From the NCBI GenBank assembly GCA_016871675.1, contig VHCN01000009.1, positions 1-64,000 on the forward strand: a DNA stretch of 64,000 bases, in the 5' to 3' direction. This document shows, piece by piece, positions 1 to 9,600 of the stretch. The translations under genes and the position numbers were made by a program. The stretch's first letter is position 1. Every line of letters begins with the position of its first letter. Source of the stretch: Verrucomicrobiota bacterium (GTDB lineage Bacteria; Verrucomicrobiota; Verrucomicrobiia; Limisphaerales; VHCN01). The notes beneath the pieces are model-generated. The model was not told the origin of the DNA and did not search any database. It saw only the letters and a list, made by a program, of their open reading frames with translations.

Positions 1-780
1 ATCGTGATCGAGCACTCCGCGACGGTTTACACGTGGTTCGGACTGATTGACCGGCTGGACGAAAGCCTCGTGAAAGCGGCGGGCGGATTGCCGCCAGCCG
101 GGCCGCCGGTGGGTGTGCGCATCCCGGTGAAGGCCGGGCAGGTCATCGGCCGCACGGGCGGCGGGCACGGCGTGGATTTCACCATCATCAACACCGAGGC
201 CACGTTCAAGGGCTTCATCAACCCGGCACAGTTTCGGCACCGCGACCCGTGGAAGCCCCATGTGACAGATCCGTTCCCATTCATCGACGAACCGCTTCGT
301 TCGAAGCTGCTCGCATTGAACCCGCGCAAAGCCGAGCCGCGCGGCGGGCGCATTGATTACGACGTGGACGGCACGCTCGCGGGCAACTGGTATCGCGAAG
401 GCAGCGGAGGTTATGCGGGGATGAATCGGCGGATGGATTATTGAGTGGGCCACCTGGCGTTTGCGTATCATCACATTGATCCAACGAAGATCGTGGTGAG
501 CATCGGCGACTTCGACGGACAGCCGCGGCAGTTCTGGGTGAAAGGCAACGCACCCCACCCCGCGGCCATCCGCGTCGGCGACGCGCCGGCGAAGTTCGAG
601 TTGGTGTTCGGCTCCATCAACAACGCCGGCCAGCCGTATCCGGGAATTGACACCAACCGCGTCCACGGCGTGCTGGTCGTCCAGTTCGTCGCGAAGCGCC
701 GGCTCAAGGTCGAAGTGTTCCCACGCTCGGCCTTCTCCTTCTCCTTCTTCACCGATGCGGCGAAATACTACGAGCGATGA
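1..780 (+). pseudogene. LytM/M23-like peptidase-fold protein, 5' partial, interrupted by TGA
   Basis: The reading frame is already open at base 1, so the start lies outside the window. The first part resembles the LytM/M23 peptidase fold (IVIEHSATVYTWFGLIDRLD, then VKAGQVIGRTGGGHGVDFTI). The family's HxH zinc motif near the end of the fold is replaced by GVDFT, so it is probably not a working peptidase. A TGA at 442-444 follows MDY, yet the same frame continues at once as VGHLAFAYHHIDP and runs coherently to the stop at 778-780. A TGG (Trp) at that spot would restore one open gene. It could be a real nonsense mutation or a sequence error; a second gene starting at the GTG at 445 is less likely because it has no leader or ribosome site of its own. 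Confidence 0.6.
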
Positions 781-908
781 CCGCGTTTCGTCCCGCCCGG
801 GGGGTCATTCGTCACGTGAACGCGCCGACTCGTCCCCGCGCCGTTGTTAATGCGTCAGTCCTTGTTACCTTCGACGCAGACCGGCAAAGTCAACCAATCA
901 CACCAGCC

Positions 909-2051
909 ATGAAGACACTCGCCTCACTCACAACCGCCGCCGCCCTTTGCGCCGCGCTCGCCACCGCCAGCCTCCAGGCGCAGGACCGGCAGCAACCGCA
1001 ACAGCCAGAACCCAAGCGCGTCCGCGGCGAAGGCCAGCCGCCCGGCGACAGCAAGTCGCGCGAGAGCCAGCCTCGCAACGTGCAACCCCAAGGCGGCGCT
1101 CCGCGCGAACCGCAGGCCGCCGGCCAGCAAGGCCCGGGAGATTTCAACACGCGACTCATTAACGAACTTCGCTCGAAGCTCACGCCCGAGCAGATCAAGC
1201 ACGTCGAGGAAGCGCTTCAGCGCGTCGGCCCGCCGCCGATGGCCCGCATGCAAGCCGGCCCGCAGGCTGGTCCGCGTGAAGGCGAGCCGCGCCGGCCCGG
1301 TGCCGAGGGCGGAGCACCTCCGCAGGGCGGCAGCCGTTTCAATGATCGCGGTGGTTCGCAGCCCGGTCCGCAAATGCAGCGCGGACAACGTGGCGACGGC
1401 CCGCAAGGCCAGCCACAGTTTCAGCGCAATTTCGATCCGTCGCACGGCGAGCGTCCCCCCGGTGAAGGCTCCGGACGGAATGCCGGACCGCAGAACTTCC
1501 GCCCATCAGGCCCGCAAGGTGGCGGTGATTTCAATCGCGGTGGTCCTGGCGGTCCCGACCGCGGCGGTCGCGGTGATTTCGTGCCGCCCGTTGAGCGGTC
1601 GAATCGTCCCGGCGAATTCAATCCGCCCCGCGGCGGCCGGTCGGACTTTGTCCCCCCGATGAAGCGCGAAGGGGGATTTGATGAAGGCCGCGCGCGATCA
1701 CGCGAATCGCAGCCGGGGCCGCGTCCAAACGTCGGTCCCGCGGGCGCGCCTCGCGACAACTTCAACCCGCCCGGCCCGCGTGGTGGACAAGGTCCCGGCA
1801 ACATCAACCCGCCGTTCCGACGCGATGGCGCGCCGCAGGGTGGACCGCGGCCGGAAGGTCCTCAGCCGCAATTCCGCCGTGAGCCGCGCGAAGGCGACTC
1901 CCAACCCGGCGACAGACCTCGCTTCAATCCACCGCAGGACGGTCCGCGCGGCCCCGGCCCCGGCCGTGGCGGCGAGAACGATGATTCGCGACCGCGTCGC
2001 GGCGACGGTGGCGAATCGCGCGAACTCCCGAGGCGTCCCGAAGCCCGCTAG
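909..2051 (+). CDS. Secreted Pro/Gly/Arg-rich low-complexity protein
   Basis: This is a 380-residue protein of unknown function. The ATG at 909 is chosen because it gives a clean signal peptide (MKTLASLTTAAALCAALATA, then SLQAQ); the open frame extends upstream to 777 but that part looks non-coding. After a short helical patch near residues 80-105 (RLINELRSKLTPEQIKHVEEALQRV) the rest is disordered and rich in Gln, Pro, Gly and Arg. It holds RGG-like units and imperfect repeats such as RGDFVPP and RSDFVPP, and FNPP occurs several times. It is likely exported and may bind polyanions or polysaccharide, but no enzyme domain is visible. The composition encourages long false frames on both strands. 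Confidence 0.65.
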   Translation: MKTLASLTTAAALCAALATASLQAQDRQQPQQPEPKRVRGEGQPPGDSKSRESQPRNVQPQGGAPREPQAAGQQGPGDFNTRLINELRSKLTPEQIKHVEEALQRVGPPPMARMQAGPQAGPREGEPRRPGAEGGAPPQGGSRFNDRGGSQPGPQMQRGQRGDGPQGQPQFQRNFDPSHGERPPGEGSGRNAGPQNFRPSGPQGGGDFNRGGPGGPDRGGRGDFVPPVERSNRPGEFNPPRGGRSDFVPPMKREGGFDEGRARSRESQPGPRPNVGPAGAPRDNFNPPGPRGGQGPGNINPPFRRDGAPQGGPRPEGPQPQFRREPREGDSQPGDRPRFNPPQDGPRGPGPGRGGENDDSRPRRGDGGESRELPRRPEAR

Positions 2052-2057
2052 ATTTTC

Positions 2058-2390
2058 ATGAAGCCGCTTGTCGCGCTCGCCGTGTTGGTCGGGTTTTGCG
2101 CGATTGTCGCCGCGCAGCAACCGAAGCGCGGGCCATTCCAGCCTCGCGCCGAGTTTCGCGTCGAAGACATCGCGTCAAAATATCCGGCCGCGCCCGCCGC
2201 GAAACCCGGACGCTTCACCACCGGTCAACCCGCGGACATCGTGCTCGGCGTGGAAGACGACTCCGACCGCAACCCCGAGATCGGCCGCGACAAACTCTTC
2301 CAGGCCGCGACCGTCGCGTTCGACGGCGCCCGGCTGTGGGTCGGCGAGTTCAAGTTCTCGACTCGCGTGTTGCGGTTCACCGCGAAATGA
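2058..2390 (+). CDS. Small secreted protein of unknown function
   Basis: This 110-residue protein has an N-terminal signal peptide (MKPLVALAVLVGFCAIVAAQ). The mature part has no motif that I can name. The C-terminal stretch AATVAFDGARLWVGEFKFST reads like one beta-propeller or sugar-lactone-lactonase blade, so it may be a small beta protein or the remnant of a larger propeller. It starts 6 bases after the low-complexity gene and is probably cotranscribed with it. Codon use matches its neighbours. Confidence 0.55.
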   Translation: MKPLVALAVLVGFCAIVAAQQPKRGPFQPRAEFRVEDIASKYPAAPAAKPGRFTTGQPADIVLGVEDDSDRNPEIGRDKLFQAATVAFDGARLWVGEFKFSTRVLRFTAK

Positions 2391-2532
2391 GCCGCAAGTC
2401 TGCGGCGAAACCCGCGCGCAGCCCCGGTGTTTGAAGTCCGGAACAGTTGTGGGAATCGCGTGGCACGACCGTGTCCGCGCGCGGACCGCGGGCGTTTCGC
2501 GCAACAACCCAAACCCAGCCAGTGCATCAGCC

Positions 2533-3099
2533 ATGAAGACCACACTTCTGCTCAGCTCGTTCCTCGGCATCGCGCTCGCCTCGTCGGCCGCGGATTCACC
2601 GAAGGACGCCGTGAAGGCGGCCGCGAAAAAACTCACCGACAAGGGCAACTACAGCTACGTCTCCACCGCGAAGTTCGCGGGTGGCGGCGGCGGTGGCAAG
2701 GGCGGCTTCGTCCGCGGCTTCGCCGCTACGCGGCTCATCTCCAACTACAAGACTCCGGCTGCGCAAGCTGCGGAACTCGCGGACAAGGCGACCGCGTTGA
2801 AGGAAGCCGACGGCGCAATCTCCGGCGCGCTGCCCGAGGCGACGGCGCGCGAACTGATGTCCTTTGGCGGACGCGGCGGTGGCGGCGGCGGACAAGCCCG
2901 GCAAATCAGCGGCGCGAAGGCGTCGGTGAAGTTCTGGCTCAAGGACGGAATGCTCTCGAAGTATGAGATCACCACCGAGGGTTCGATGAGCTTCAACAAC
3001 AATGACATCAACCTCGGCCGCACGACGACCGTCGAGATCAAGGACGTCGGCACGACGAAGGCGACCATCCCCGAGGACGCGAAAGCCAGGCTGCAGTAG
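2533..3099 (+). CDS. Secreted Gly-rich protein, unknown function
   Basis: The product has 188 residues starting at the ATG at 2533, which gives a signal peptide (MKTTLLLSSFLGIALASSAA). The open frame extends far upstream, but that part has no leader and unlikely composition. The mature protein begins with a lysine-rich helix (DAVKAAAKKLTDKGNYSYV), then has two glycine runs (GGGGGGKGGF near residue 50 and GGRGGGGGGQ near 115), then a beta-type tail with FWLKDGMLSKYEITTEGSMS. The overall pattern resembles a small periplasmic or outer-membrane-associated protein. A strong intrinsic terminator lies just downstream, so it is probably a single-gene transcript or the last gene of one. Confidence 0.6.
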   Translation: MKTTLLLSSFLGIALASSAADSPKDAVKAAAKKLTDKGNYSYVSTAKFAGGGGGGKGGFVRGFAATRLISNYKTPAAQAAELADKATALKEADGAISGALPEATARELMSFGGRGGGGGGQARQISGAKASVKFWLKDGMLSKYEITTEGSMSFNNNDINLGRTTTVEIKDVGTTKATIPEDAKARLQ

Positions 3100-3123
3100 C
3101 CCGCGACTCGTGAGACCCGCACC

Positions 3124-3160
3124 AACGGGCGGTCCCGGAGATCGGGATCGCCCGTTTTCT
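3124..3160 (+). terminator. Rho-independent terminator
   Basis: A 14-bp stem (3124-3137 against 3143-3156, one G-U pair) has a 5-base loop GAGAT and is followed by TTCTT. It sits 24 bases after the Gly-rich gene and before the next start, and is one of the clearest intrinsic terminators in the window. Confidence 0.85.
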
Positions 3161-3178
3161 TGCCTTGACGGCGACCGG

Positions 3179-4168
3179 ATGTGCGGCGAACGACGACGTG
3201 TGAACCGCACACCACGCGCACTCGGGTTTGGCGCGGGCTTTGCAGCGCTCGCGGCGACGGCCTGTCTCACGCTTCCGGGGCACGATTCCGCCGAGGCGCG
3301 GGCGGTTGCCTTTCTTTCGCGCGAAGTTCCTGCGTGGTCGCGCGAGAACCGCTGCTTCTCCTGCCACAACAACGGCGACGCCGCGCGCGCGCTGCTGCTC
3401 GCGTCGCGCCGCGGTTTCGCCGTGCCGCGGTCCGCCCTCGCCGACACGCTTGCCTGGGTGTCGAGGCCAGCGACATGGGACGACAACAAGGGCGATCCGG
3501 CCTTCAGCGACAAGCGCCTGGCAAACATTCAGTTCGCGACGACGCTCGGCGCTGCATTCGTGGCCGGACGCGTCCGTGACATCGAGCCTCTGCGTGTCGC
3601 CGCGCGTCGCGTGGCGGCGGATCAGTCCTCGGACGGCTCGTGGCCGGTGCATCCGCCCGGAACGGTCGGCACGCCGGCGACCCACGGGACTGCGCTGGCG
3701 ACTCACGTCGCGATCCAATCGTTGCAACAGGCGGGCGGGATCGAGTTCGTCGCGGCGATCGAGAGTGGCCAGCGGTGGCTTCGCGCGGCGCCCGCCAATT
3801 CGGTGCCGGACGCCGCGGCCTTGGTGCTGGCGTTGAAGGATGCCGCCGACCCGGCCGCGGAACGCCAGCGCTCGCGCGCGATGGATTTGATCCGCAGTTC
3901 GCAAGGTTCGGACGGCGGCTGGGGGCCGTTTCCCGATTCGCCGCCCGAGGCGTTCGATACCGCGCTCGCGTTGCTGGCGCTTTGGGAACTTCGCGGCGCG
4001 CCGGGAACAGGCTCGATGATTCGCCGCGGCCGCGCATTCCTCGTCGGTTCGCAGAATCCCGACGGAAGCTGGCAGGAATCGACTCGCCCGGTGAAGGCGG
4101 AGAGTTACGCGCAGCGCATTTCGACGACGGGCTGGGCGACGCAAGCCCTGCTGGCCACGAGGGAGTGA
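3179..4168 (+). CDS. Toroid (prenyltransferase/squalene-oxidase repeat) protein with CXXCH haem motif
   Basis: This is a 329-residue exported protein with a hydrophobic N-terminal segment at residues 14-31. The body has the repeats of the terpenoid-cyclase/prenyltransferase alpha-toroid: DGSWPV, SDGGWGPF and PDGSWQES, spaced as in QW motifs. The cyclase DxDD motif is not visible, so terpene cyclase activity is unlikely. Residues 59-63 are CFSCH, a classic c-type haem site, just after the membrane segment. I take the ATG at 3179; the frame is open upstream to 3002 but runs through the terminator. It is likely a periplasmic protein with one covalently bound haem. A structural CxxCH that binds no haem is the alternative. 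Confidence 0.7.
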   Translation: MCGERRRVNRTPRALGFGAGFAALAATACLTLPGHDSAEARAVAFLSREVPAWSRENRCFSCHNNGDAARALLLASRRGFAVPRSALADTLAWVSRPATWDDNKGDPAFSDKRLANIQFATTLGAAFVAGRVRDIEPLRVAARRVAADQSSDGSWPVHPPGTVGTPATHGTALATHVAIQSLQQAGGIEFVAAIESGQRWLRAAPANSVPDAAALVLALKDAADPAAERQRSRAMDLIRSSQGSDGGWGPFPDSPPEAFDTALALLALWELRGAPGTGSMIRRGRAFLVGSQNPDGSWQESTRPVKAESYAQRISTTGWATQALLATRE

Positions 4169-4191
4169 GGCGCAATCCGCGGCGCGTGGCG

Positions 4192-4211
4192 CTTCACTTC
4201 ACTTCACTTCA
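4192..4211. repeat. Tandem pentamer CTTCA x4 across a stop codon
   Basis: Four exact copies of CTTCA (plus strand) cover the last codons and the stop codon (TGA, 4199-4201) of the minus-strand lipoprotein gene. Gain or loss of one copy would shift the frame and change the C-terminus. Confidence 0.9.
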
Positions 4212-5416
4212 AACTCGCGGCTGACGTTGGCTGTCGTGAGCCGGCGCTCGACACGGTCGAACATGTCCACCTCGAATGGCTTGCCGATGTTGTTGCCCGC
4301 GAGATCCTCGATGAGGGTTTGCACGACGAGCTTGTGCAGGCCGGGCTTCCACGGTCGATCCGGCACAAACGTCCAGCGCTGCTCGAAATGGGAGAGCTGC
4401 GGTTCTCCCGCGATGTCCGAGCCGCCCGCGGTGACGCGAATCATCCGAAGCGCGAGCGCGTGGTCCATCGGTTTGTTGAAGGAGACGATCAGCGGGTCGC
4501 GGGAATCGGCGCGCGGCGGTTCGAGCCCCCACTTCGAGGGGTCCGGCGGAGTGCGGTCCTGCGGGCCGACGCGGAATGCCTTCCGGAACTGCTCCTTCAG
4601 CGGAGTGCCCGCGCCGTCCTTCCAGTCGCGCGCGATCACCAGTGTGAAGTTCCTGCCCTCGACGAGCGCGGGACCGATTTCCTCAAGGGGCTTGACGCCG
4701 CGCTTGATGCGGCCGGGGTCGATGAAGAGCGTCAGCCGCGTGCGGTCCGGGCTCCAGAGTTCCTCGTCGATCTCGAGGAAGGGCAGTTCGACCGGCTTGC
4801 CCGCGTCATCGAGCAGGCGGATGTGCTCGTAAATGTTGCCGCGGCTCATCGGCGCCGAGAAATGGAGGTAGAACTTGAGCAGATTCTCCGGCAGCACACC
4901 CGCGCTCGGATACACCGCGCTGACCACGGTCGTCGGTGTGAGCTCGCGCGGCGGAACAAAGTGGACGAGGGTGAGTTTCTGGTCACGTTTCGTGGCGCGG
5001 CCGCCGAGCGCCGCAGGATCGAACACGGCCCGGTAGCGAATGCCCGGCTCAATCGGAAACTGCGGCGTGAATCGCAGCACGCCGCGCTCGTGTGTGTGCG
5101 TGCCGAGCACGGGTGGAAGTCCAGCCGGAGCCGCGGCGCCCGGCGCGTCGGCGAACACGCACAGCAGGCGGTTCCACCACTCAACGGTCATGTCGGCGAG
5201 CTCGATCTGCTTCTGAAGCGCGGGATCGAGTCCGCGGACTTCGACGGCCATGCGGTTCGGCGCGCCCGGAACCGGCACCCACTCCATCGAAAACACCAGC
5301 GGCTGCGCCGCGGATTTCGCCGCAGGCGCAGCCGCCTTGGGATCGGTGGAGTTGGATTCGGGCGCGCAGCCCGCGGCCAGCGCCGCGAGCAGGCACGCCC
5401 CGCGCGCCAGCCTCAC
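4199..5416 (-). CDS. Lipoprotein with bacterial Ig-like domains
   Basis: The 405-residue product starts at a GTG (5416-5414) that overlaps the stop of the upstream propeller gene in a GTGA arrangement. That start gives a lipoprotein signal peptide whose lipobox LAAGC puts the lipidated Cys at residue 17. The mature part is beta-rich, with repeated SbsA-like Ig stretches (TVVSAVYPSAGVLPENLLKF, LHFSAPMSR, LIVSFNKPMDHAL, DLAGNNIGKPF) of the kind found in surface and adhesion proteins. It is probably anchored to the outer membrane. Its function is unknown; translational coupling to the propeller protein suggests that the two act together. The last codons lie in a four-copy CTTCA tandem repeat. 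Confidence 0.75.
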   Translation of the reverse strand: MRLARGACLLAALAAGCAPESNSTDPKAAAPAAKSAAQPLVFSMEWVPVPGAPNRMAVEVRGLDPALQKQIELADMTVEWWNRLLCVFADAPGAAAPAGLPPVLGTHTHERGVLRFTPQFPIEPGIRYRAVFDPAALGGRATKRDQKLTLVHFVPPRELTPTTVVSAVYPSAGVLPENLLKFYLHFSAPMSRGNIYEHIRLLDDAGKPVELPFLEIDEELWSPDRTRLTLFIDPGRIKRGVKPLEEIGPALVEGRNFTLVIARDWKDGAGTPLKEQFRKAFRVGPQDRTPPDPSKWGLEPPRADSRDPLIVSFNKPMDHALALRMIRVTAGGSDIAGEPQLSHFEQRWTFVPDRPWKPGLHKLVVQTLIEDLAGNNIGKPFEVDMFDRVERRLTTANVSREFEVK

Positions 5417-6510
5417 GGCAGCGCGAGCGCCTCGAGGTTGAGCGCGCTGCCCTCGCGCCGGAGCACGAGCGCGTGGTCGTTGCCGAGCTTGTCGAGTTGC
5501 TCGATGCCGGTCCACGCGGAGATGGTCTCGTAGGACTGGCCCTGTTTGTCCGCGACGCGGGCGGTGATGCTCTCGGCCTTGTCGATGTTGTCCGTGGTGA
5601 TCTTCATGATGCCGCGGCTGCTGTTGGCCAGGAGGAGCCAGTCCTTGCCCCCCTTGGTGTAAACGATCATGTCGAGCGGGCGGTTTCGGTTGCCGAGCTC
5701 GGCGATGGTCTTGCCACGGATCTTCGCGCCGGGGGCGAGCTCCTTGATGGGGAACTGCACGAGCGGCGTGCAGGTGTAGGCCGCGAGCAGGCTTGCCTCG
5801 TTGCCGACCTTGAACGGGACGAACGTGCGCACGGGCGAGCGCGTCTCAAACGCGCCGTGGGCGCCGTGGTAGATCTCGACCGCCGTGCCCTTGTCCACCG
5901 ATTGGAACGGGAACGGGATGGAGCGCAGCGTGGAGGCGAACTCCTCGTTCGAAAGTCCCGCGACGAGCACGCGTCCGTCGAGATAGGCGATGTCGGTGAT
6001 GGCCTCGAGGCGCGGGTTGCCCTTCTTGCCGGGCGCGGCCTCGGCGGGAGGATTCGGCAGGTCGGCCTTCGCGAACTTCACCTTGTCGAGCGAGACGGCC
6101 TCGAGCGTTCCGGCGGACTTCACGCGCACGAGCACCGGGGTGGCGTCGGCGCCGCGGCCGCGCGTGACGGCGAGGTAGGCGTTGCGCGAGAGGGGATTGA
6201 CCGCGAGATCGTCGATGGTGAGCTGGTCTGCGGCCGTGCCGAGCAGCGCGCCGAGCTTGACGTTGATGGCCTCGACCTTGAATTGGGGCGAACCGGAGGC
6301 CGCGGTGGTGTCGCCCGTGGCGACCGCGACAACGGCGGCGGACTTCGAATCGCCGACGAACAGCACGCCGTCGGGGCCGAAGGCGATCGGGCCGGCGGAC
6401 TTGAGTTCGACTTTGCCCTCCTTCATGCCGGCGGTCGAACTGGCGGCGGAGGCGGTGCCAGCCACGGCAGCGCAGGCGAGCATGGTGAGCAGGGAACGGA
6501 TCGGTTTCAT
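5413..6510 (-). CDS. Secreted beta-propeller-like protein
   Basis: This 365-residue protein starts with a signal peptide (MKPIRSLLTMLACAAVAGTASA). The mature chain repeats short beta units of the form GVLFVGDSKSAAVVAV, NAYLAVTRG, RVLVAGLSNEEF and WLLLANSSRGIMKI, which fits a WD/NHL/quinoprotein-type propeller. FGPDGVLFVGD near residue 45 is the best-conserved blade. No catalytic residues can be assigned. It overlaps the start of the following lipoprotein gene by 4 bases, so the pair forms a tight operon. The function is unknown; it could bind a partner protein or a ligand at the cell surface. Confidence 0.75.
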   Translation of the reverse strand: MKPIRSLLTMLACAAVAGTASAASSTAGMKEGKVELKSAGPIAFGPDGVLFVGDSKSAAVVAVATGDTTAASGSPQFKVEAINVKLGALLGTAADQLTIDDLAVNPLSRNAYLAVTRGRGADATPVLVRVKSAGTLEAVSLDKVKFAKADLPNPPAEAAPGKKGNPRLEAITDIAYLDGRVLVAGLSNEEFASTLRSIPFPFQSVDKGTAVEIYHGAHGAFETRSPVRTFVPFKVGNEASLLAAYTCTPLVQFPIKELAPGAKIRGKTIAELGNRNRPLDMIVYTKGGKDWLLLANSSRGIMKITTDNIDKAESITARVADKQGQSYETISAWTGIEQLDKLGNDHALVLRREGSALNLEALALP

Positions 6511-6689
6511 GGTCTGTCCTTTGGGTGACGGCGTCGGTGGGACGCCGGGTTCATAAGTGAGGGCGGACTATTTTCGGTTCTGCGGGAACCCGTCAAGCGT
6601 GAAGCCGGAGCCAACAGGGCACTGGACGCGGGCGGGTTCGTGCCGGGTTCAACACCGGCCGCCCACGGTGGTTTCGCGGCAGGGGACCG

Positions 6690-9600
6690 TCACGCTGCGC
6701 CCGAAGCCAAACCTGCCGGCGAAGCCCTCAACTCCCGCTCCCGCAGAAAGGCGAAGATCACCGGCGTCACGATGAGGATGTGGATGAGGCTGGAGATCAT
6801 GCCGCCAATCACCGGCGTCGCGAGCGGCTTCATCACTTCCGCGCCCGTGCGGTCGCTCCACATGATGGGCAGCAGGCTCGCCACGATCGTCGCCACGGTC
6901 ATCACCTTGGGCCGCAGCCGCAGGCGCGCACCGTCCTTCACGGCTTGAATCAAGTCCTCGCGCGTGAAGGGCTGGCCCGCCGCGGCGCGCTCGGCCTTCT
7001 TCTTCTCCAGCATTTCCTCCAGATACACGACCATGACGACACCGGTCTGGATGGCCGTGCCGAAGAGCGCGATGTAGCCGACCCACACGGCCACGCTGAA
7101 GTTGTAGCCGAGCGCCGCCTGCAAAAAAACGCCGCCCGTCAGTGCGAACGGCACCGCGAGCACCACGTGCGCGGCTTCCTTGAGCGAGTGATAGACGATG
7201 TAAAGCAGCAGGAAGATGATGAAGAGCACGCTCGGCACGATGAGTTTCAACGTGCGCTCGGCGCGCAGCAGGTTTTCGTATTCGCCGCTGTATTCGATGG
7301 TCATACCCGCGGGCAGCGTGGGGACGATTTCCTTCGTGAGCCGCGCGCGCACGTCGTCCACGAAGCCGCCGAGGTCGCGGTCCTTCACGTTGGCCTGCAC
7401 GAACACGCGCAAGCGGCCGTTCTCGCTCTGGATTTCGCTCGGACCGAGCGTGCGCCTGAACTTCGCGACCTGCCCCAGCGGGATGAACTTGCCCGACGGC
7501 GTCGCGATGAGCACTTCGCCGAGTCGCTCGATGTCGTCGCGCTCGCCGCGCTCGATGCGCACTTGGATCGGGAAGCGCTGGCGTCCCTCGATGGTGGTGG
7601 AGATGTTTTTGCCGCCGAGGCCGGCCTCGACGGCGTCGAGCACGTCCTGCGCGCGCAGGCCGTAGCGCGCCATCGCCACGCGGTCGGCGGCGACTTCGAG
7701 ATACGGCTTGCCCTGCACGCGCGACGCGGCGACGCCGACGGCGCCGGGGATTTCGCGCACGACGCGCTCGACATCGAACGCCTTGGCCTGGAGCGCGTCG
7801 GGGTTGTCGCCGAGGAGCTTGATGCCGACCTGTGCGCGGATGCCGGTCGAGAGCATGAGGATTCTGTTCTCGATGGGTTGCAGGAAGCTCGGCACGTAGC
7901 CGGGCACCTCGAGCATCTTCTCCGTGAGTTCGTCCTTGAGCTTGGCGATGGTCATGCCCGCGCGCCATTCGGGGTTGCGCGCGAGCGTGGGCCACTTGAT
8001 GAAGCCGAGCACGGTGCGGTTGGTGGGCAGCCACTCGGGCTTGAGCATGATGGTCGTCTCGATCATCTCGACGGGCGCGGGGTCGGTGGCGGTCTCCATG
8101 CGGCCGAGCTTGCCGGCAACGGAGAGCACCTCGGGCGTGGCGCGGATGACCCGGTCCTGCCACGCCATGATGCGCTTGACCTCGGTGAGCGACGTGCTCG
8201 GCAGCAGCACGGGCATGAAGAGCAGCGAGCCTTCGTTGAGCGGCGGCATGAATTCCTTGCCGAAGCCTTTCGTGGCCGCGGCGATTTTCTCCCAGCCGCG
8301 CGCCTGCACCCGCTCGTGCCATGGGCGCGGCAGGCCGAAGCCGACGGCGAGCGCGCACGCGAGCAGCGCGGCAGCTCCGAGCATCACGGTCTTGCGCCAT
8401 GACAGCGCGAAGTCCAGCAGCGGATCGTAAATGGCGAGCAGCCCGCGCATGACCCAGTTGCGGTCCTCGCCGTGGAACGGGCCGCGCACGAGCAGCGTGC
8501 AAAGCGCGGGCACGACCGTCGCCGCGAGCAGCGTCGAGCCGATCATCGCGAAGGTCTTGGTGAACGCGAGCGGATGGAAGAGCTTGCCCTCCTGACCCGC
8601 CAGCGCGAACACGGGGATGAACGCGAGGATGATGATCATCATCGCGAAGAAAATCGGGCGGCCAACTTGCTTGGATGCTTCGAGGGTGACCTGCCACGTC
8701 TCGGCGGCCGTCAGGCGCCCGCCCTTCTCCTCCTCCGCCCGTTCGCAATGGCGGATGACGTTCTCGGTCATCACGATGCCGGCGTCCACGAGCACGCCGA
8801 TGGCGATGGCGATGCCGGAGAGCGACATGATGTTCGAGGTGATGCCGAACTCCTGCATCAAGATGAACGAAATCAAAATCGAAACCGGCAGCGGGAACGT
8901 GACGATGAGAATGCTGCGGAAGTGAAACAGGAAGATGATGTGCGCGAGCGTGACGAGGATGATCTCCTCGGCGAGCGCGTGTTTGAGCGTGTCGATCGTG
9001 CGGTCGATCAGCTCGCTGCGGTCGTAGAAGGGCCGGATGCTCACGCCCGGTGGCAGGCTTGGCGAGATCTGCGCGAGCTTTTCCTTCACGCGGTCGATGA
9101 CGGCGAGGGCGTTGTCGCCGTTGCGCATCACCACGGTGCCGCCGACGACTTCCCGGCCGTCCACGTCGAGCGCGCCGCGGCGGAACTCGCCGCCGATCTG
9201 CACCGTCGCCACGTCGCGCAGGTAGATGGGCGTGCCGTTGCGCTCCATCAACACGATGGTCTCGAGGTCGGCGGTGGATTTCACGAGGCCGATGCCGCGC
9301 ACGACAAACTCCATGCCGTTCTCCTCGATGACCTTGCCGCCGACGTTGAGGTTGCTCTGCTGCACCGCTTCGAGCACGGCCTGCAGCGACACGCCGAGCG
9401 CGCGCATCTTTCGTGGCGAGACGTCGATCTGATACTGCCGCACGAAGCCGCCGACGCTGCCGACCTCTGCGACGCCCTGCACGGCGTTGAGCTGGTAGCG
9501 CACGAACCAATCCTGCACCGCGCGTAACTGCCCGAGGTCGTAGCCGCCGCCCGGCGCCTTCGCGGGATCCACGTGGAGATAGTATTGGTAGACCCAGCCG

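Noticed and set aside
5092-6528. Plus-strand frame opposite the lipoprotein and propeller genes
   Set aside because: It mirrors two minus-strand genes that have leaders and coherent folds; composition is Arg/Val/Asp-rich and unlikely.
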